From NCBI GenBank assembly GCA_050288105.1, contig JBNKDE010000017.1, forward strand, positions 11,078 to 75,077: DNA of 64,000 nt, read 5' to 3'. Origin of the DNA: JACNJF01 sp050288105. GTDB lineage: Bacteria > Pseudomonadota > Gammaproteobacteria > GCA-001735895. This document shows positions 17,573 through 26,871 of the stretch, in pieces; position 1 is the stretch's first letter, and each line of letters begins with the position of its first letter. The notes below the pieces were generated by a model. It was not told the DNA's origin and did not search any database. It saw nothing but the letters and a program-made list of their open reading frames with translations. The position numbers were made by a program, and so were the translations under genes.

Positions 17573-18256
17573 ATGAATATATTACTTGTCGAAGATAACC
17601 ATGATCTCGCGTTAAATGTTTCGGAGTTCTTTGAAAGAAAAGGGCATATTATTGATTATGCTGCAGACGGTCTTTCCGCTCTGAATCTGGTTTTGCGACA
17701 GACTTATGATGTGATTATTCTCGACGTGATGTTGCCTGGCATGAATGGCCTGACTTTTTGTCAACAAATTCGAGAAAATCACGGACTGGATACACCGGTG
17801 ATCATGTTGACGGCCAAGGATACCGAGGAAGATAAGCTGAAAGGCTTTAAATCCGGCACCGATGATTACCTGGTCAAACCTTTTTCCCTGCCAGAGCTTG
17901 AAGCGCGCTTACAGTCGCTAATTCGTCGCAGTTCCAATCATTCATACAGCAAGAAGAATCTGGTTGTTGAAGATCTGGAATACTCCCCTGATACCATGAA
18001 ATTAAGACGAAATGGGAGCGAGCTATCGCTTAAACCGATTCCGCTAAAAATTCTGGTGATCCTGATGCAGAATTCGGAAAGAGTGGTTACCCGGCAGGAA
18101 ATTGAACAGCAAATCTGGAATGATGACCCCCCGGATAGCGAAGTGCTCAGATCGCATATCTACGCAATCCGTAGCGAAGTGGATAAACCAGGGTTGACCA
18201 AGCTGGTACAAACGATCCGCGGTGTGGGTTACAGGCTTGCTGCAGATGAGCAATAA
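17573..18256 (+). CDS. OmpR-family response regulator
   Basis: A 227-residue two-component regulator. The receiver domain has the acidic pair in LLVEDNHD, the phosphoacceptor Asp in VIILDVMLPG (about residue 52) and Lys in DDYLVKPF. The C-terminal winged helix ends with the typical HIYAIRSEVDKPGLTKLVQTIRGVGYRL. It overlaps the following histidine kinase gene by 11 bases, which marks them as a cognate pair. An 89-base gap separates it from the LuxR-type regulator upstream. Target genes cannot be read from the sequence. Confidence 0.92.
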   Translation: MNILLVEDNHDLALNVSEFFERKGHIIDYAADGLSALNLVLRQTYDVIILDVMLPGMNGLTFCQQIRENHGLDTPVIMLTAKDTEEDKLKGFKSGTDDYLVKPFSLPELEARLQSLIRRSSNHSYSKKNLVVEDLEYSPDTMKLRRNGSELSLKPIPLKILVILMQNSERVVTRQEIEQQIWNDDPPDSEVLRSHIYAIRSEVDKPGLTKLVQTIRGVGYRLAADEQ

Positions 18257-19514
18257 ATACACACTACATAGTCGCATTGCGCGCAAAATTCTGTATCTGG
18301 GCGTAATCGCAAGTATTATTTACTCGGTATTAGTGGTCGCCCTGGTCAATCGCCTCGAAACGTTGATGGTAACAACCTTGCTTGGTCATGAAGTATCAGA
18401 GATGTTGATTGAGCTGCAGGCTGATCCCAATATTCGCATGCCCAAGTCCGCTTCAATTCAGGCATTTCGCCTGAGTGAAGAGGATAAATTCCCGATCCCG
18501 GAGTATCTGAAAAACCTGGATTATGATGGCTATGTTAGAGTCTCCGCAGGTGAAAGAAGTCACCATGCCACCGTGGTCGACCTGTATAACGACCGTATCT
18601 ATATTTCATTCGATACCACGGATATCAATAAGACGCTGAGTTTGCTGCAGACCATTCTGATTGGTGGCGGTTTTATATTTGTGTTGTTGTTATTCGCCAG
18701 TTGGTTATGGTTGACGCGAAAATTTCTGGCACCGGTGTCGGATCTGGCCGAAGAGGTAGCCCGGCTCAATCCCAATGAGCGCAATGTTCGTATAGAAGAG
18801 GGTTATAAAGATTACGAGGTGGGCATGATTGCGCAGTCGTTCGATCAGTTCCTGATCCGTATGGATGAATACGTGGAACGCGAACAGTCGTTTTCTGCTG
18901 CAGTCAGTCATGAATTACGAACCCCGGTATCGGTCGTCGCAACGGCATTAGATTTGCTTGAGCTGGAAGGTGTTACCGAGCAGCAAAAAGCGGTAATTTC
19001 TCGTATCCGCTCTTCTACCGACTATATGCACAGGATGATCGAATCATTATTGTTCTTTGCCAGAAATTCAGAGGAGACTTTACAACGCCCGGCACAGGAA
19101 ATCAGCCTGAAGCGGGTTTTTGAGGAAACGCTCTCTCATTATAAAGATCAGGCTCGTATTAAGTCACTCGCGTTGACTCTGGAAGTGGTTGATGACCCTG
19201 CGGTTAAAATTTCTGAAGATCACATACAGATTATTCTGGGTAATTTGATCCAGAACGCGATTAATAACACCACGTCAGGCAGCATCAATGTGGTTCTGGA
19301 ACGGGATAAATTCTGCGTGGTTGATAGCGGGCATGGTATCGGAAGCAGCGAGATAGACCTAGTGGTGGAACGCTGCTACCACGGGCCGGATAGCAATGGA
19401 TGCGGCCTGGGCCTGTATCTGGTGATGAAAGTCTGCAAGGTACATGGATTGAACCTTAAAATCGACAGCCAGCTAGGCCAGGGGTCCCGATTTTGTGTGG
19501 AGTTTCCTCAATAA
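18246..19514 (+). CDS. Sensor histidine kinase
   Basis: Membrane-bound kinase of 422 residues from ATG 18246, which overlaps the regulator stop; a GTG at 18222 is less likely. Two membrane helices (residues about 15-38 and 135-158) flank a short periplasmic sensor. HAMP, a HisKA box with the phosphorylated His in AAVSHELRTPVSV, and an HATPase domain with N box (LGNLIQNAINN), G1 (DSGHGIG) and G2 (GCGLGLYL) follow. The nucleotide-binding domain is somewhat compact, with a short ATP lid. It is convergent with the DUF2889 gene. The input signal is unknown. Confidence 0.92.
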   Translation: MSNKYTLHSRIARKILYLGVIASIIYSVLVVALVNRLETLMVTTLLGHEVSEMLIELQADPNIRMPKSASIQAFRLSEEDKFPIPEYLKNLDYDGYVRVSAGERSHHATVVDLYNDRIYISFDTTDINKTLSLLQTILIGGGFIFVLLLFASWLWLTRKFLAPVSDLAEEVARLNPNERNVRIEEGYKDYEVGMIAQSFDQFLIRMDEYVEREQSFSAAVSHELRTPVSVVATALDLLELEGVTEQQKAVISRIRSSTDYMHRMIESLLFFARNSEETLQRPAQEISLKRVFEETLSHYKDQARIKSLALTLEVVDDPAVKISEDHIQIILGNLIQNAINNTTSGSINVVLERDKFCVVDSGHGIGSSEIDLVVERCYHGPDSNGCGLGLYLVMKVCKVHGLNLKIDSQLGQGSRFCVEFPQ

Positions 19515-19544
19515 ACCATTAGCTGACCCCCGCCCAATTGAATC

Positions 19545-20120
19545 CTACACGGCTTTTTTGCTTTGCCGGTAATATTCCGGCCAGTGTTGCTGTACTACCG
19601 GGCTGTCTTCCGCATGGGTATGACAGGAATTGATCAGATAAGGCACGTATTCATCGTGTGGCTGTTCCTTGCCATCGTTATTGGCAGAGTTTTTCAGGCT
19701 GACCAGGGTTTGAAAAGCGGTGGTTGCCATCGGCCCCAGTAACTCAGTTAAATGGGTACAGCCTTTTTGTCCACCCATGATTTCCTTTACCTTGCCACGC
19801 CATCCAGGCCCAATCCTCAGGCCTGCCAGCTTTTCAAATACTGAAGCAATGGATTTACAGTAGTTATAAGGCGTGAAATCCATAATGGCTTCAGCATGAT
19901 GAATCTTCATAGACGGGTCCAGCGTAATACGGATGGACATGCCATGTAATGATTCGCCTGCACGGATAACGCCACCCCGATCCTGATTAGGAAAGTCAAA
20001 AGGTTTGGTATCGTTTAGATGCCCTTCTATATCAATTAAACCATCATCGCGTAAAAAGCCCTGGCAGGTGACTTCTCGGGTATGTAGGGGTCTACGTTTA
20101 CTGGGTGTAGAAAGTGGCAT
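19545..20120 (-). CDS. DUF2889 domain protein
   Basis: A 191-residue cytoplasmic protein of the DUF2889 family, function unknown. Recognisable segments are RRPLHTREVTCQGFLRDDGLIDIEGHL, KPFDFPNQDRGG, LRIGPGWRGKV and CTHLTELLGPMATTAFQTL. Together they cover nearly the whole protein. The ATG at 20120 gives a start just before the conserved region; the frame also opens at a GTG at 20183, which lies inside an inverted repeat and has no Shine-Dalgarno. Convergent with the histidine kinase gene, so not part of that operon. Confidence 0.85.
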   Translation of the reverse strand: MPLSTPSKRRPLHTREVTCQGFLRDDGLIDIEGHLNDTKPFDFPNQDRGGVIRAGESLHGMSIRITLDPSMKIHHAEAIMDFTPYNYCKSIASVFEKLAGLRIGPGWRGKVKEIMGGQKGCTHLTELLGPMATTAFQTLVSLKNSANNDGKEQPHDEYVPYLINSCHTHAEDSPVVQQHWPEYYRQSKKAV

Positions 20121-20167
20121 AGCAGATCGATCCGTTAAAAATTGGTCTATTCTAGAACGTTTAGCCG

Positions 20168-20187
20168 AATTGTGCACCTGCACAATT
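20168..20187. promoter_or_regulatory. 9-bp inverted repeat upstream of the DUF2889 gene
   Basis: AATTGTGCA, two bases, TGCACAATT: a perfect 9-bp inverted repeat about 50 bases upstream of the DUF2889 start. On the minus strand a TAGAAT -10-like box lies about 17 bases downstream, so the repeat would overlap the -35 region as an operator does. This is inferred from position only. Confidence 0.35.
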
Positions 20188-20237
20188 GGTAGGCAGGAGC
20201 TCAGCTTACGCGAGAATGGTAAGTGTTAGTGGGATTT

Positions 20238-20423
20238 TTAGTGGCGCTTGATCTGTTCAAAAAACTTGATTACCCACAGGCAGAACAGAAGAAAGCAGAT
20301 GAAGGCAGAAATAGGCAAAACATAAGCCTGAAGCCGACTGGCACTATCCATGTCTGAGTAGTAGGCAGCAGGCAAGCCAAAAATTATCAGCAAAATCAAT
20401 CGTATACTCATGTCTTTGTTCAT
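20238..20423 (-). CDS. Small two-helix membrane protein, unknown function
   Basis: A 61-residue open frame with two hydrophobic helices (SIRLILLIIFGLPAAYY and YVLPISAFICFLLFCLWVIKFF) and a basic C-terminus (EQIKRH). I do not recognise a family. It fills an otherwise empty stretch and is divergent from nifJ, so it shares that promoter region. No good Shine-Dalgarno is visible, and a second ATG at 20411 is possible. The amphipathic layout and lack of any overlapping frame make a real gene likely but not certain. Confidence 0.5.
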   Translation of the reverse strand: MNKDMSIRLILLIIFGLPAAYYSDMDSASRLQAYVLPISAFICFLLFCLWVIKFFEQIKRH

Positions 20424-20489
20424 TTTTTGATGCTTACAGGCGCGCTGGTCAAGTGTATTAAACGGGTAATACTGTTACATTTATTTTTG

Positions 20490-20532
20490 ATGATTTAAAT
20501 CATGACTCGTATGATTGAAACTAAGCTATAAC
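20490..20532 (+). promoter_or_regulatory. FNR-type site and -10 box of the nifJ promoter
   Basis: ATGATTTAAATCAT (20490-20503) is a perfect 14-bp palindrome that fits the FNR/ANR consensus TTGAT-N4-ATCAA except for the outermost base on each side. TATAAC at 20527-20532 would place the transcription start near 20539, about 42 bases from the palindrome centre. That is class II FNR activation spacing. Anaerobic activation of nifJ is inferred. Confidence 0.7.
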
Positions 20533-20565
20533 TAATATCACGTTAAGAATGACGCAAAGGGTATC

Positions 20566-23500
20566 ATGCAAAATACAACGTTGACTATTGATGGTAACCA
20601 GGCTGCGGCTACGATTGCTCATCTGTGTAATGAAGTAATCGCCATTTATCCCATAACTCCTGCCTCGCCCATGGGTGAGTGGTCTGATGAATGGTCAGCG
20701 AAAGGGCAGAAGAATCTCTGGGGTACGGTCCCCGAAGTGATCGAGATGCAGTCCGAGGCGGGTGCCGCCGGCGCGATCCATGGCGCATTACAGGCTGGAT
20801 CCCTGACCACTACGTTCACTGCCTCGCAGGGATTGCTATTGATGCTGCCGAATATGTATAAAATCGCGGGTGAGTTATCACCTACAGTGTTTCACATCGC
20901 TGCGCGCTCACTGGCCTGCCAGGCATTATCCATATTTGGGGATCATAGTGATGTGATGTCAGCTCGCGCTACCGGCTTTGCTATGCTTGCATCCAACTCA
21001 CCACAGGAAGTGATGGATATGGCCCTTATTTCTCAGGCCGCTACACTACAGGGCCGTATACCGGTGCTGCACTTCTTTGATGGCTTCAGGACCTCACATG
21101 AGCTTTCCAAGTTGCAGGCGATTCCGCTAGCAGTGGTTAAGGCATTAATCGATGATGCTGCGATCAGGGCACACCGCGAGCGAGCGATGTCCCCTTTTAA
21201 TCCGATCTTGCGAGGAAGCTCGCAAAACCCGGATGTGTATTTTCAGGCCAGGGAATCCGTCAATGCTTTTTATCGGGCCTTTCCTGCAATCGTACAAAAA
21301 GTCATGGATCAATTCGGTGAGCTGACAGGGCGCAGTTACCGGCTGTATGAGTATGTTGGCGACGCCGATGCTGAGTATGTCGTTATACTAATGGGCTCTG
21401 GAGCAGAGACGGTACATGAAACTGTGCAGTACCTGAATCAGCAAGGGGTTAAGGTCGGTGTGCTTAAGGTGCGCCTGTACCGACCGCTGGACAGTGTCGA
21501 GTTGATCAGAGCGATTCCTACCTCGGTTAAAGGTATCGCAGTGCTGGACAGGACCAAGGAACCGGGTGCAGACGGGGAGCCCTTATATAAAGACGTTGTC
21601 ACTGCCTTTGCGGAGCATCTGGCTTCGGGCGAGGCTGTGTTCACACAGATGCCGCGTATTATTGGAGGGCGTTATGGTCTTTCCTCCAAGGAATTTACCC
21701 CAGCCATGGTGAAAGCGATATTCGATGAGCTTACGCAGTTAAAACCCAAAAACCATTTCACTATTGGGATTCATGACGATGTGACCCATACCAGCCTGGC
21801 CTGGGATAGCCAGTTTAAAACCGACGCCAATGATGATGCCTTCCAGGCCCTGTTCTACGGGCTGGGTAGTGATGGTACCGTGAGTGCGAATAAAAACAGT
21901 ATCAAGATTATCGGTGAAAGTACCGATTTAAAGGCGCAGGGCTATTTTGTCTATGATTCAAAAAAATCTGGTGCCGTTACCGTTTCACACCTGCGTTTCG
22001 GGCCACGACCGATCCGCTCTACTTACCTGATTGGGGATGACGAGGCAAACTTCGTGGCCTGTCATCAGTCGGTTTTTTTACAGCGCTATAACATGCTGGA
22101 CAAGGCTGCAAAGAATGCGGTTTTCCTGCTGAATACGCAACAATCAGAACAGCAGGTCTGGCAGACTTTACCCCGTAAAATGCAGCAGCAATGTATCGAT
22201 AAAAACATCAATTTTTACATCATTGATGCCTACGCTGTCGCCGAAAAAACAGGCATGGGCAAGCGGATTAATACCATTATGCAAACCTGTTTCTTTGCCA
22301 TTTCAGGGGTGTTACCGCAGCAGCAGGCGATTGATGCAATCAAGGACGCAGTCGTTAAAACCTATGGTAAAAAAGGCCAGCGCATAGTGGATATTAATTT
22401 CAGGGCGATTGATGAAACACTGGCCTGCCTGCACCAGGTACAGATACCTGCTACCCTGAATAGCGAGTTTGAAATTCGAGAAGCGGTGAGTACAGATGCA
22501 CCGGAATTTGTACAACAGGTAACCGCTGCAATTATTGCAGGAAAAGGAGATGCTTTACCTGTCAGTGTATTCCCCGTCGATGGCACCTTCCCAACCGGGA
22601 CCGCAGCTTACGAAAAACGTAACATTGCGCTGGAGATTCCGGTATGGGAAAACGATATCTGTTCCCAGTGCGGTAAATGCCCTATGGTCTGTCCGCATGC
22701 GGCGATACGCAGCAAGATCTTTCACCAGGATAAACTGGTGGACGCCCCGGCAACCTTTAAAACCATGCCAATGAAGGGCAAGGATTTTCCTGAAGGCTAT
22801 CATGTCAGCTATCAGGTGGCGCCTGAGGATTGTACCGGTTGTGGACTATGTGTAGATATCTGTCCAATTCGTGATAAGAGTAACGCCAGTCGTAAGGCAT
22901 TGAATATGGCGGCTATTGGCCCATTGTTAGAGCAGGAAAAGGAGAACTGGGATTTTTATCTCAGCTTACCTGAGTACGACAGACGTGAACTCAAGGTTGA
23001 GACCATAAAAGGTGCCATGGCCCTGGAGCCTTTATTTGAGTTTTCTGGAGCCTGTTCTGGCTGTGGTGAAACCCCCTACGTTAAGCTGGTTTCACAGTTA
23101 TTCGGTGATCGTATGCTGGTGGCGAATGCGACCGGTTGTTCTTCGATTTATGGTGGCAACCTGCCGACGACACCCTGGACAAAAAATAAGCAGGGGCTGG
23201 GGCCGAGCTGGAATAATTCGTTATTTGAAGACAACGCGGAATTTGGTCTTGGATTGCGGGTTGCGGTCGACACGCATAAACAGCAGGCACAGGAACTCTT
23301 AATGCAACTGGGCGACCAGCTGGATAAGGACCTGGTCGATCAGATACTGCAAGCGGACGAAACCAGCGAATCCGGTATTTATCAACAGCGCGAGAGGGTA
23401 GAGCAACTCGGGCAGCAGTTACAAAAACTATCCGATGAAAAGGCAGCCAAGCTCAATGAGCTCAGGCAATACCTGTGTAAGCACTCAGTGTGGATTATCG

Positions 23501-24198
23501 GAGGTGATGGCTGGGCCTACGACATCGGTTATGGTGGGCTGGACCATGTACTGGCGAGCAGCCGTAATGTCAACATCCTGGTGCTGGACACTGAGGTTTA
23601 TTCCAATACGGGTGGTCAGACATCCAAGGCGACTCCGCGCGGAGCGGTGGCGAAGTTTTCTTCCGCTGGCAAGGCCAGCGCCAAGAAAGACCTGGCGATG
23701 TTAGCGATGGATTATGAGCATGTGTATGTCGCACATGTGGCTTATGGTGCAAAAGATGTTCAAACCCTGCGTACCTTTATTGAGGCTGAAGCGCACGAAG
23801 GGCCCTCAATTATCATTGCTTATTCACCCTGTATTGCGCATGGTGTAGACCTGTCAAATAATCATCGACAGCAGCAGATGGCAGTAGATAGTGGGCATTG
23901 GCCCCTATTTCGATATGATCCCGGCAAGGCCGCTCAGGGCGTGAATCCATTGCATCTGGATTCAGCTGAGCCAAAAATTCCCTACCGCGACTACATCATG
24001 AGTGAAACGCGTTTTAAGATGCTGTGGCATACGCATCCCGAAGCGGCCGAAGCGTTTCTACAGAAGTCGCAACAGGAAGTGAATCATCGTTACCATTATT
24101 ATCGTCAGCTGGCTGAACTGGAGTGGGATCAGAACACCACGATTACCTCGGCAAAAGCCAGGCTGGCCGAAAGTAAAGACCAACAGAAGGAGCATTGA
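20566..24198 (+). CDS. nifJ: Pyruvate:ferredoxin/flavodoxin oxidoreductase NifJ
   Basis: Single-chain 1210-residue enzyme that oxidises pyruvate with CoA to acetyl-CoA and CO2, reducing ferredoxin or flavodoxin. Visible parts: N-terminal pyrimidine-binding domain (YPITPASPMGEWSDEW), the gamma region, and a two-[4Fe-4S] ferredoxin domain (CSQCGKCPMVCP and CTGCGLCVDICP). The C-terminal TPP domain has CSGCGETPY, GDGWAYDIGYGGLDHVL and the NTGGQTSKATPRGAVAKF signature; a Cys in the ATGCSSIYGGN segment binds the third cluster in the family. Full length for NifJ. AAGGG precedes the ATG. It is followed after one base by the dihydroorotate-dehydrogenase-like gene. Confidence 0.96.
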   Translation: MQNTTLTIDGNQAAATIAHLCNEVIAIYPITPASPMGEWSDEWSAKGQKNLWGTVPEVIEMQSEAGAAGAIHGALQAGSLTTTFTASQGLLLMLPNMYKIAGELSPTVFHIAARSLACQALSIFGDHSDVMSARATGFAMLASNSPQEVMDMALISQAATLQGRIPVLHFFDGFRTSHELSKLQAIPLAVVKALIDDAAIRAHRERAMSPFNPILRGSSQNPDVYFQARESVNAFYRAFPAIVQKVMDQFGELTGRSYRLYEYVGDADAEYVVILMGSGAETVHETVQYLNQQGVKVGVLKVRLYRPLDSVELIRAIPTSVKGIAVLDRTKEPGADGEPLYKDVVTAFAEHLASGEAVFTQMPRIIGGRYGLSSKEFTPAMVKAIFDELTQLKPKNHFTIGIHDDVTHTSLAWDSQFKTDANDDAFQALFYGLGSDGTVSANKNSIKIIGESTDLKAQGYFVYDSKKSGAVTVSHLRFGPRPIRSTYLIGDDEANFVACHQSVFLQRYNMLDKAAKNAVFLLNTQQSEQQVWQTLPRKMQQQCIDKNINFYIIDAYAVAEKTGMGKRINTIMQTCFFAISGVLPQQQAIDAIKDAVVKTYGKKGQRIVDINFRAIDETLACLHQVQIPATLNSEFEIREAVSTDAPEFVQQVTAAIIAGKGDALPVSVFPVDGTFPTGTAAYEKRNIALEIPVWENDICSQCGKCPMVCPHAAIRSKIFHQDKLVDAPATFKTMPMKGKDFPEGYHVSYQVAPEDCTGCGLCVDICPIRDKSNASRKALNMAAIGPLLEQEKENWDFYLSLPEYDRRELKVETIKGAMALEPLFEFSGACSGCGETPYVKLVSQLFGDRMLVANATGCSSIYGGNLPTTPWTKNKQGLGPSWNNSLFEDNAEFGLGLRVAVDTHKQQAQELLMQLGDQLDKDLVDQILQADETSESGIYQQRERVEQLGQQLQKLSDEKAAKLNELRQYLCKHSVWIIGGDGWAYDIGYGGLDHVLASSRNVNILVLDTEVYSNTGGQTSKATPRGAVAKFSSAGKASAKKDLAMLAMDYEHVYVAHVAYGAKDVQTLRTFIEAEAHEGPSIIIAYSPCIAHGVDLSNNHRQQQMAVDSGHWPLFRYDPGKAAQGVNPLHLDSAEPKIPYRDYIMSETRFKMLWHTHPEAAEAFLQKSQQEVNHRYHYYRQLAELEWDQNTTITSAKARLAESKDQQKEH

Positions 24199-24199
24199 T

Positions 24200-25210
24200 A
24201 TGGACCTGACCACTGAATATCTGGGCATGACCCTCAGTAACCCGCTGGTAGCTTCTTCTAGCCCGCTGACCTGGGAAGTGGAGTCGGCGCTCGAGTTACA
24301 GCATGCAGGCATTGCTGCGATCATTATGCCTTCGCTGTTTGAGGAGCAGGTTGAAAATGAACAGGCGCAACTGGAACGATTTATCTACCAACAATCAACA
24401 GGGTATGCCGAAGCCAGCAGCTTTCATCCAGTACCTGATGGCTTTGAGGATTATCAGCAAAGATACCTGTCACGATTAAGACAGCTAAAGCAGGCGCTGG
24501 ATATTCCTGTGATTGCCAGTTTGAATGGGGTTAGTGATTCTGGCTGGGTAGAGCATGCACGTCAGCTTGAACAGGCTGGTGCGGATGCCATAGAACTCAA
24601 TGTTTATTATATTGCTGCTGATCCACAGGAAACTTCGCAGCAGGTCGAGCAGCGCTATCTGGATGTGTTTGCAGCGGTCAAAAGCCAGGTTGCTATCCCG
24701 GTTAATGTTAAGTTATCCAATCATTTTAGCGCTCTGGTTCCGATGATTTTGCGACTGCAACAGGCATCAGCTGATGGCGTGTCATTATTTAACCGCTTTT
24801 ATCAGCCAGATATTGATCTGGAAACCCTGCGCATTCAGCCAAGAATCAATCTGTCCAGTGCGGATGAGTCATTAATGCGTATTCGGTGGACGGCTATATT
24901 AAGGCAGCATACCCGTATGTCGCTGGCGATCACAGGAGGTATGCATGATGCCGACCAGGTGATAAAAGGGCTGCTGGCTGGAGCCGATGCCTGTTGTCTG
25001 TGCAGTACCCTGCTCAAGCATGGAACGCGCCATGTTAATCTGATTCTGGATGAAATGGAGGGCTGGTTGCAGGAAAAGGAATACGAGTCAGTGCGACAGC
25101 TTAAAGGCAGTTTAAGCTATGCAAACGCGATTAACCCAGCTGACTATGAGCGCGCAAACTACCTGGAAGTGCTGGATAGCTACACACCATCACGCGGGGT
25201 CATGGTGTAA
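24200..25210 (+). CDS. Dihydroorotate dehydrogenase-like flavoprotein
   Basis: A 336-residue TIM-barrel protein of the dihydroorotate-dehydrogenase superfamily. The N-terminus TTEYLGMTLSNPLVASSSPLT, the segment GADAIELNVYYIAAD and the C-terminal phosphate-binding region (LAITGGMHDADQVIKGLLAGADACCLCS) support FMN binding. It differs from PyrD in the substrate loop, where pyrimidine enzymes have NxSSPNT-type motifs. It begins one base after nifJ and its stop is ten bases before the Nudix gene. A pairing of such proteins with NifJ is familiar from other genomes; the reaction is not established from sequence. Confidence 0.88.
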   Translation: MDLTTEYLGMTLSNPLVASSSPLTWEVESALELQHAGIAAIIMPSLFEEQVENEQAQLERFIYQQSTGYAEASSFHPVPDGFEDYQQRYLSRLRQLKQALDIPVIASLNGVSDSGWVEHARQLEQAGADAIELNVYYIAADPQETSQQVEQRYLDVFAAVKSQVAIPVNVKLSNHFSALVPMILRLQQASADGVSLFNRFYQPDIDLETLRIQPRINLSSADESLMRIRWTAILRQHTRMSLAITGGMHDADQVIKGLLAGADACCLCSTLLKHGTRHVNLILDEMEGWLQEKEYESVRQLKGSLSYANAINPADYERANYLEVLDSYTPSRGVMV

Positions 25211-25220
25211 CGTAGAGGGT

Positions 25221-25838
25221 ATGACTGAATTAGATTTAGATCAGCTGACTCTGAATGATATTCGCCAGCGCCTGTTGCTCAATTGCGGAACTACGCAGGA
25301 TATTCCATTTGAGTGGAAAGAGGAGGATTGTCGTCAGGCTGGTGTACTGATTCCCTTCATACGAGAGGCGGGACGCTGGCATATTTTATTCATCAGGCGC
25401 TCGGATCATGAACACGATCATCACAGTGGTCAGGTGGCTTTCGCTGGTGGAAAATTCGAACCGGGCGATGAGGATTTAAACCAGACTGCATTGCGCGAGG
25501 CGCATGAAGAAATTGGACTGCATCCTCAGCATGTAGAAATCCTGGGCAAGCTGAATTATCACTATAGCATTTCGCGCTTTAAGATCTCGCCGATTGTGGG
25601 TCATGTCAAACAGTGGCCCTATCAATTTATTCCAGATCCAGTTGAAGTCGCGCGTGTGTTCAGCATACCGTTAAACTGGCTTGCCGATGCAGGTAATTTC
25701 CGCATTGAACAACGTCAGCGTGCGGGTAAGTCATTTCCGGTGCTGTTTTATGATGAATACGATGGTGAAGTACTCTGGGGAGCAACGGCAAGAATGACTC
25801 AGTCGCTGATTAATTTACTGAAAATAACGCACGGGTAA
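25221..25838 (+). CDS. Nudix hydrolase, CoA pyrophosphatase-like
   Basis: About 205 residues from ATG 25221. The Nudix box GGKFEPGDEDLNQTALREAHEEIGL carries the REAHEE core, and the upstream LFIRRS...HSGQVAFAGG is typical of the NudL/CoA diphosphatase group, which cleaves CoA to phosphopantetheine and 3',5'-ADP. It follows the nifJ operon closely and may be co-transcribed. The frame extends upstream into the preceding gene, but conserved sequence begins only after the chosen ATG. Confidence 0.85.
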   Translation: MTELDLDQLTLNDIRQRLLLNCGTTQDIPFEWKEEDCRQAGVLIPFIREAGRWHILFIRRSDHEHDHHSGQVAFAGGKFEPGDEDLNQTALREAHEEIGLHPQHVEILGKLNYHYSISRFKISPIVGHVKQWPYQFIPDPVEVARVFSIPLNWLADAGNFRIEQRQRAGKSFPVLFYDEYDGEVLWGATARMTQSLINLLKITHG

Positions 25839-25878
25839 TCGCTGAGGCTTGTTTGCCATTTTTGTTGCCAGACGTTAC

Positions 25879-26775
25879 TTACGCAGCAATTTTTCGGGTC
25901 TTAACCACCAGGTAAACGCCGATAACGGTAATCGCAATGCCCACTAATGCTGCCAGGTTGAGTTGCTCATCGAACAATAACCAGCCTTCAATGACGGTTA
26001 CTGGAGGTACCAGATAAAAATAACTTGCAACCCTGGCTGATTCACCCTCACGAATCATTAACATCAGTAGTAGAATGGCAAAAATCGATAGCACCACAAC
26101 AAGCCAGGCGAGTGCTGCGACCAGCGTGAAATTCCAGCTAATCTGCTGGGTTTCGAAGCCCGCACTTAATACCCCCATCCAGACTACAGTAGCCAGGTAC
26201 TGGAAGAATGAGCCGGGTAGCAGTTTGCTTTTCTGGCCATATTTTTTCTGGTACAGGGTCCCTGTGGAAATACCGAGCAGAGCGATCAGAATTGCGATAA
26301 CTGCACCCAGGCTGATGTTGTCGAAGCCAACAGATTTACCTTGTAATAACACCATGGAAACCCCGAGCAAACCCAGCCCCAGCCCCAGCCATTGCCGGGA
26401 TTTGAGTTGATTGCCCAACACCAGCCACGCCATCAGCGCCGTCAACAGGGGTTGCAGGCCTACGATCAGGGATGCGATTCCAGCTGGCATGTTGAGCTTG
26501 ATGGCGGCGAATACGCCGCCAAGATAGGCCGCATGAATCAGCGAACCCACCACCATCTGGTGTAGCGCATCGATCGGCTTAGGCCATCCCGTGCGGAAAA
26601 GCTGGATTAGCAGTAGAAAAATGAACACGGTAATCAGCATGCGGGTCAGCAGCAACGTGTATGGCTCTATATAGGGCAGAGCAAACTTGGCCGCTATGAA
26701 TCCAGTACTCCACAGCAGCACAAAAATTAACGGGATAAACTTCACCAGGCGGTGGAAATAGCTCAACACAGTCAC
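25879..26775 (-). CDS. EamA-family (DMT) transporter
   Basis: A 298-residue membrane protein with about ten helices in two EamA repeats: the first opens with FIPLIFVLLWSTGFIAAKFALPYIEP, the second with ISLGAVIAILIALLGISTGTLYQKKYG. Members export amino acids or other metabolites; the substrate cannot be told. The start appears to be GTG 26775, or a GTG two codons downstream with AAGG just before it. Convergent with the Nudix gene and separated from hypC by about 95 bases. Confidence 0.88.
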   Translation of the reverse strand: MTVLSYFHRLVKFIPLIFVLLWSTGFIAAKFALPYIEPYTLLLTRMLITVFIFLLLIQLFRTGWPKPIDALHQMVVGSLIHAAYLGGVFAAIKLNMPAGIASLIVGLQPLLTALMAWLVLGNQLKSRQWLGLGLGLLGVSMVLLQGKSVGFDNISLGAVIAILIALLGISTGTLYQKKYGQKSKLLPGSFFQYLATVVWMGVLSAGFETQQISWNFTLVAALAWLVVVLSIFAILLLMLMIREGESARVASYFYLVPPVTVIEGWLLFDEQLNLAALVGIAITVIGVYLVVKTRKIAA

Positions 26776-26871
26776 CTTGATTTATAGGGGTATAGCCGGA
26801 TTATAAGGGGGCAGAATAAGCTAAAACAGTAACAGTTGTTGCATTGCGCAAAATAAAACTGTTTTCAGGGG

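Noticed and set aside
24200..25210. Calling the gene pyrD
   Set aside because: Superfamily features are present but the dihydroorotate-binding loop of PyrD is not evident, and the partner is nifJ.
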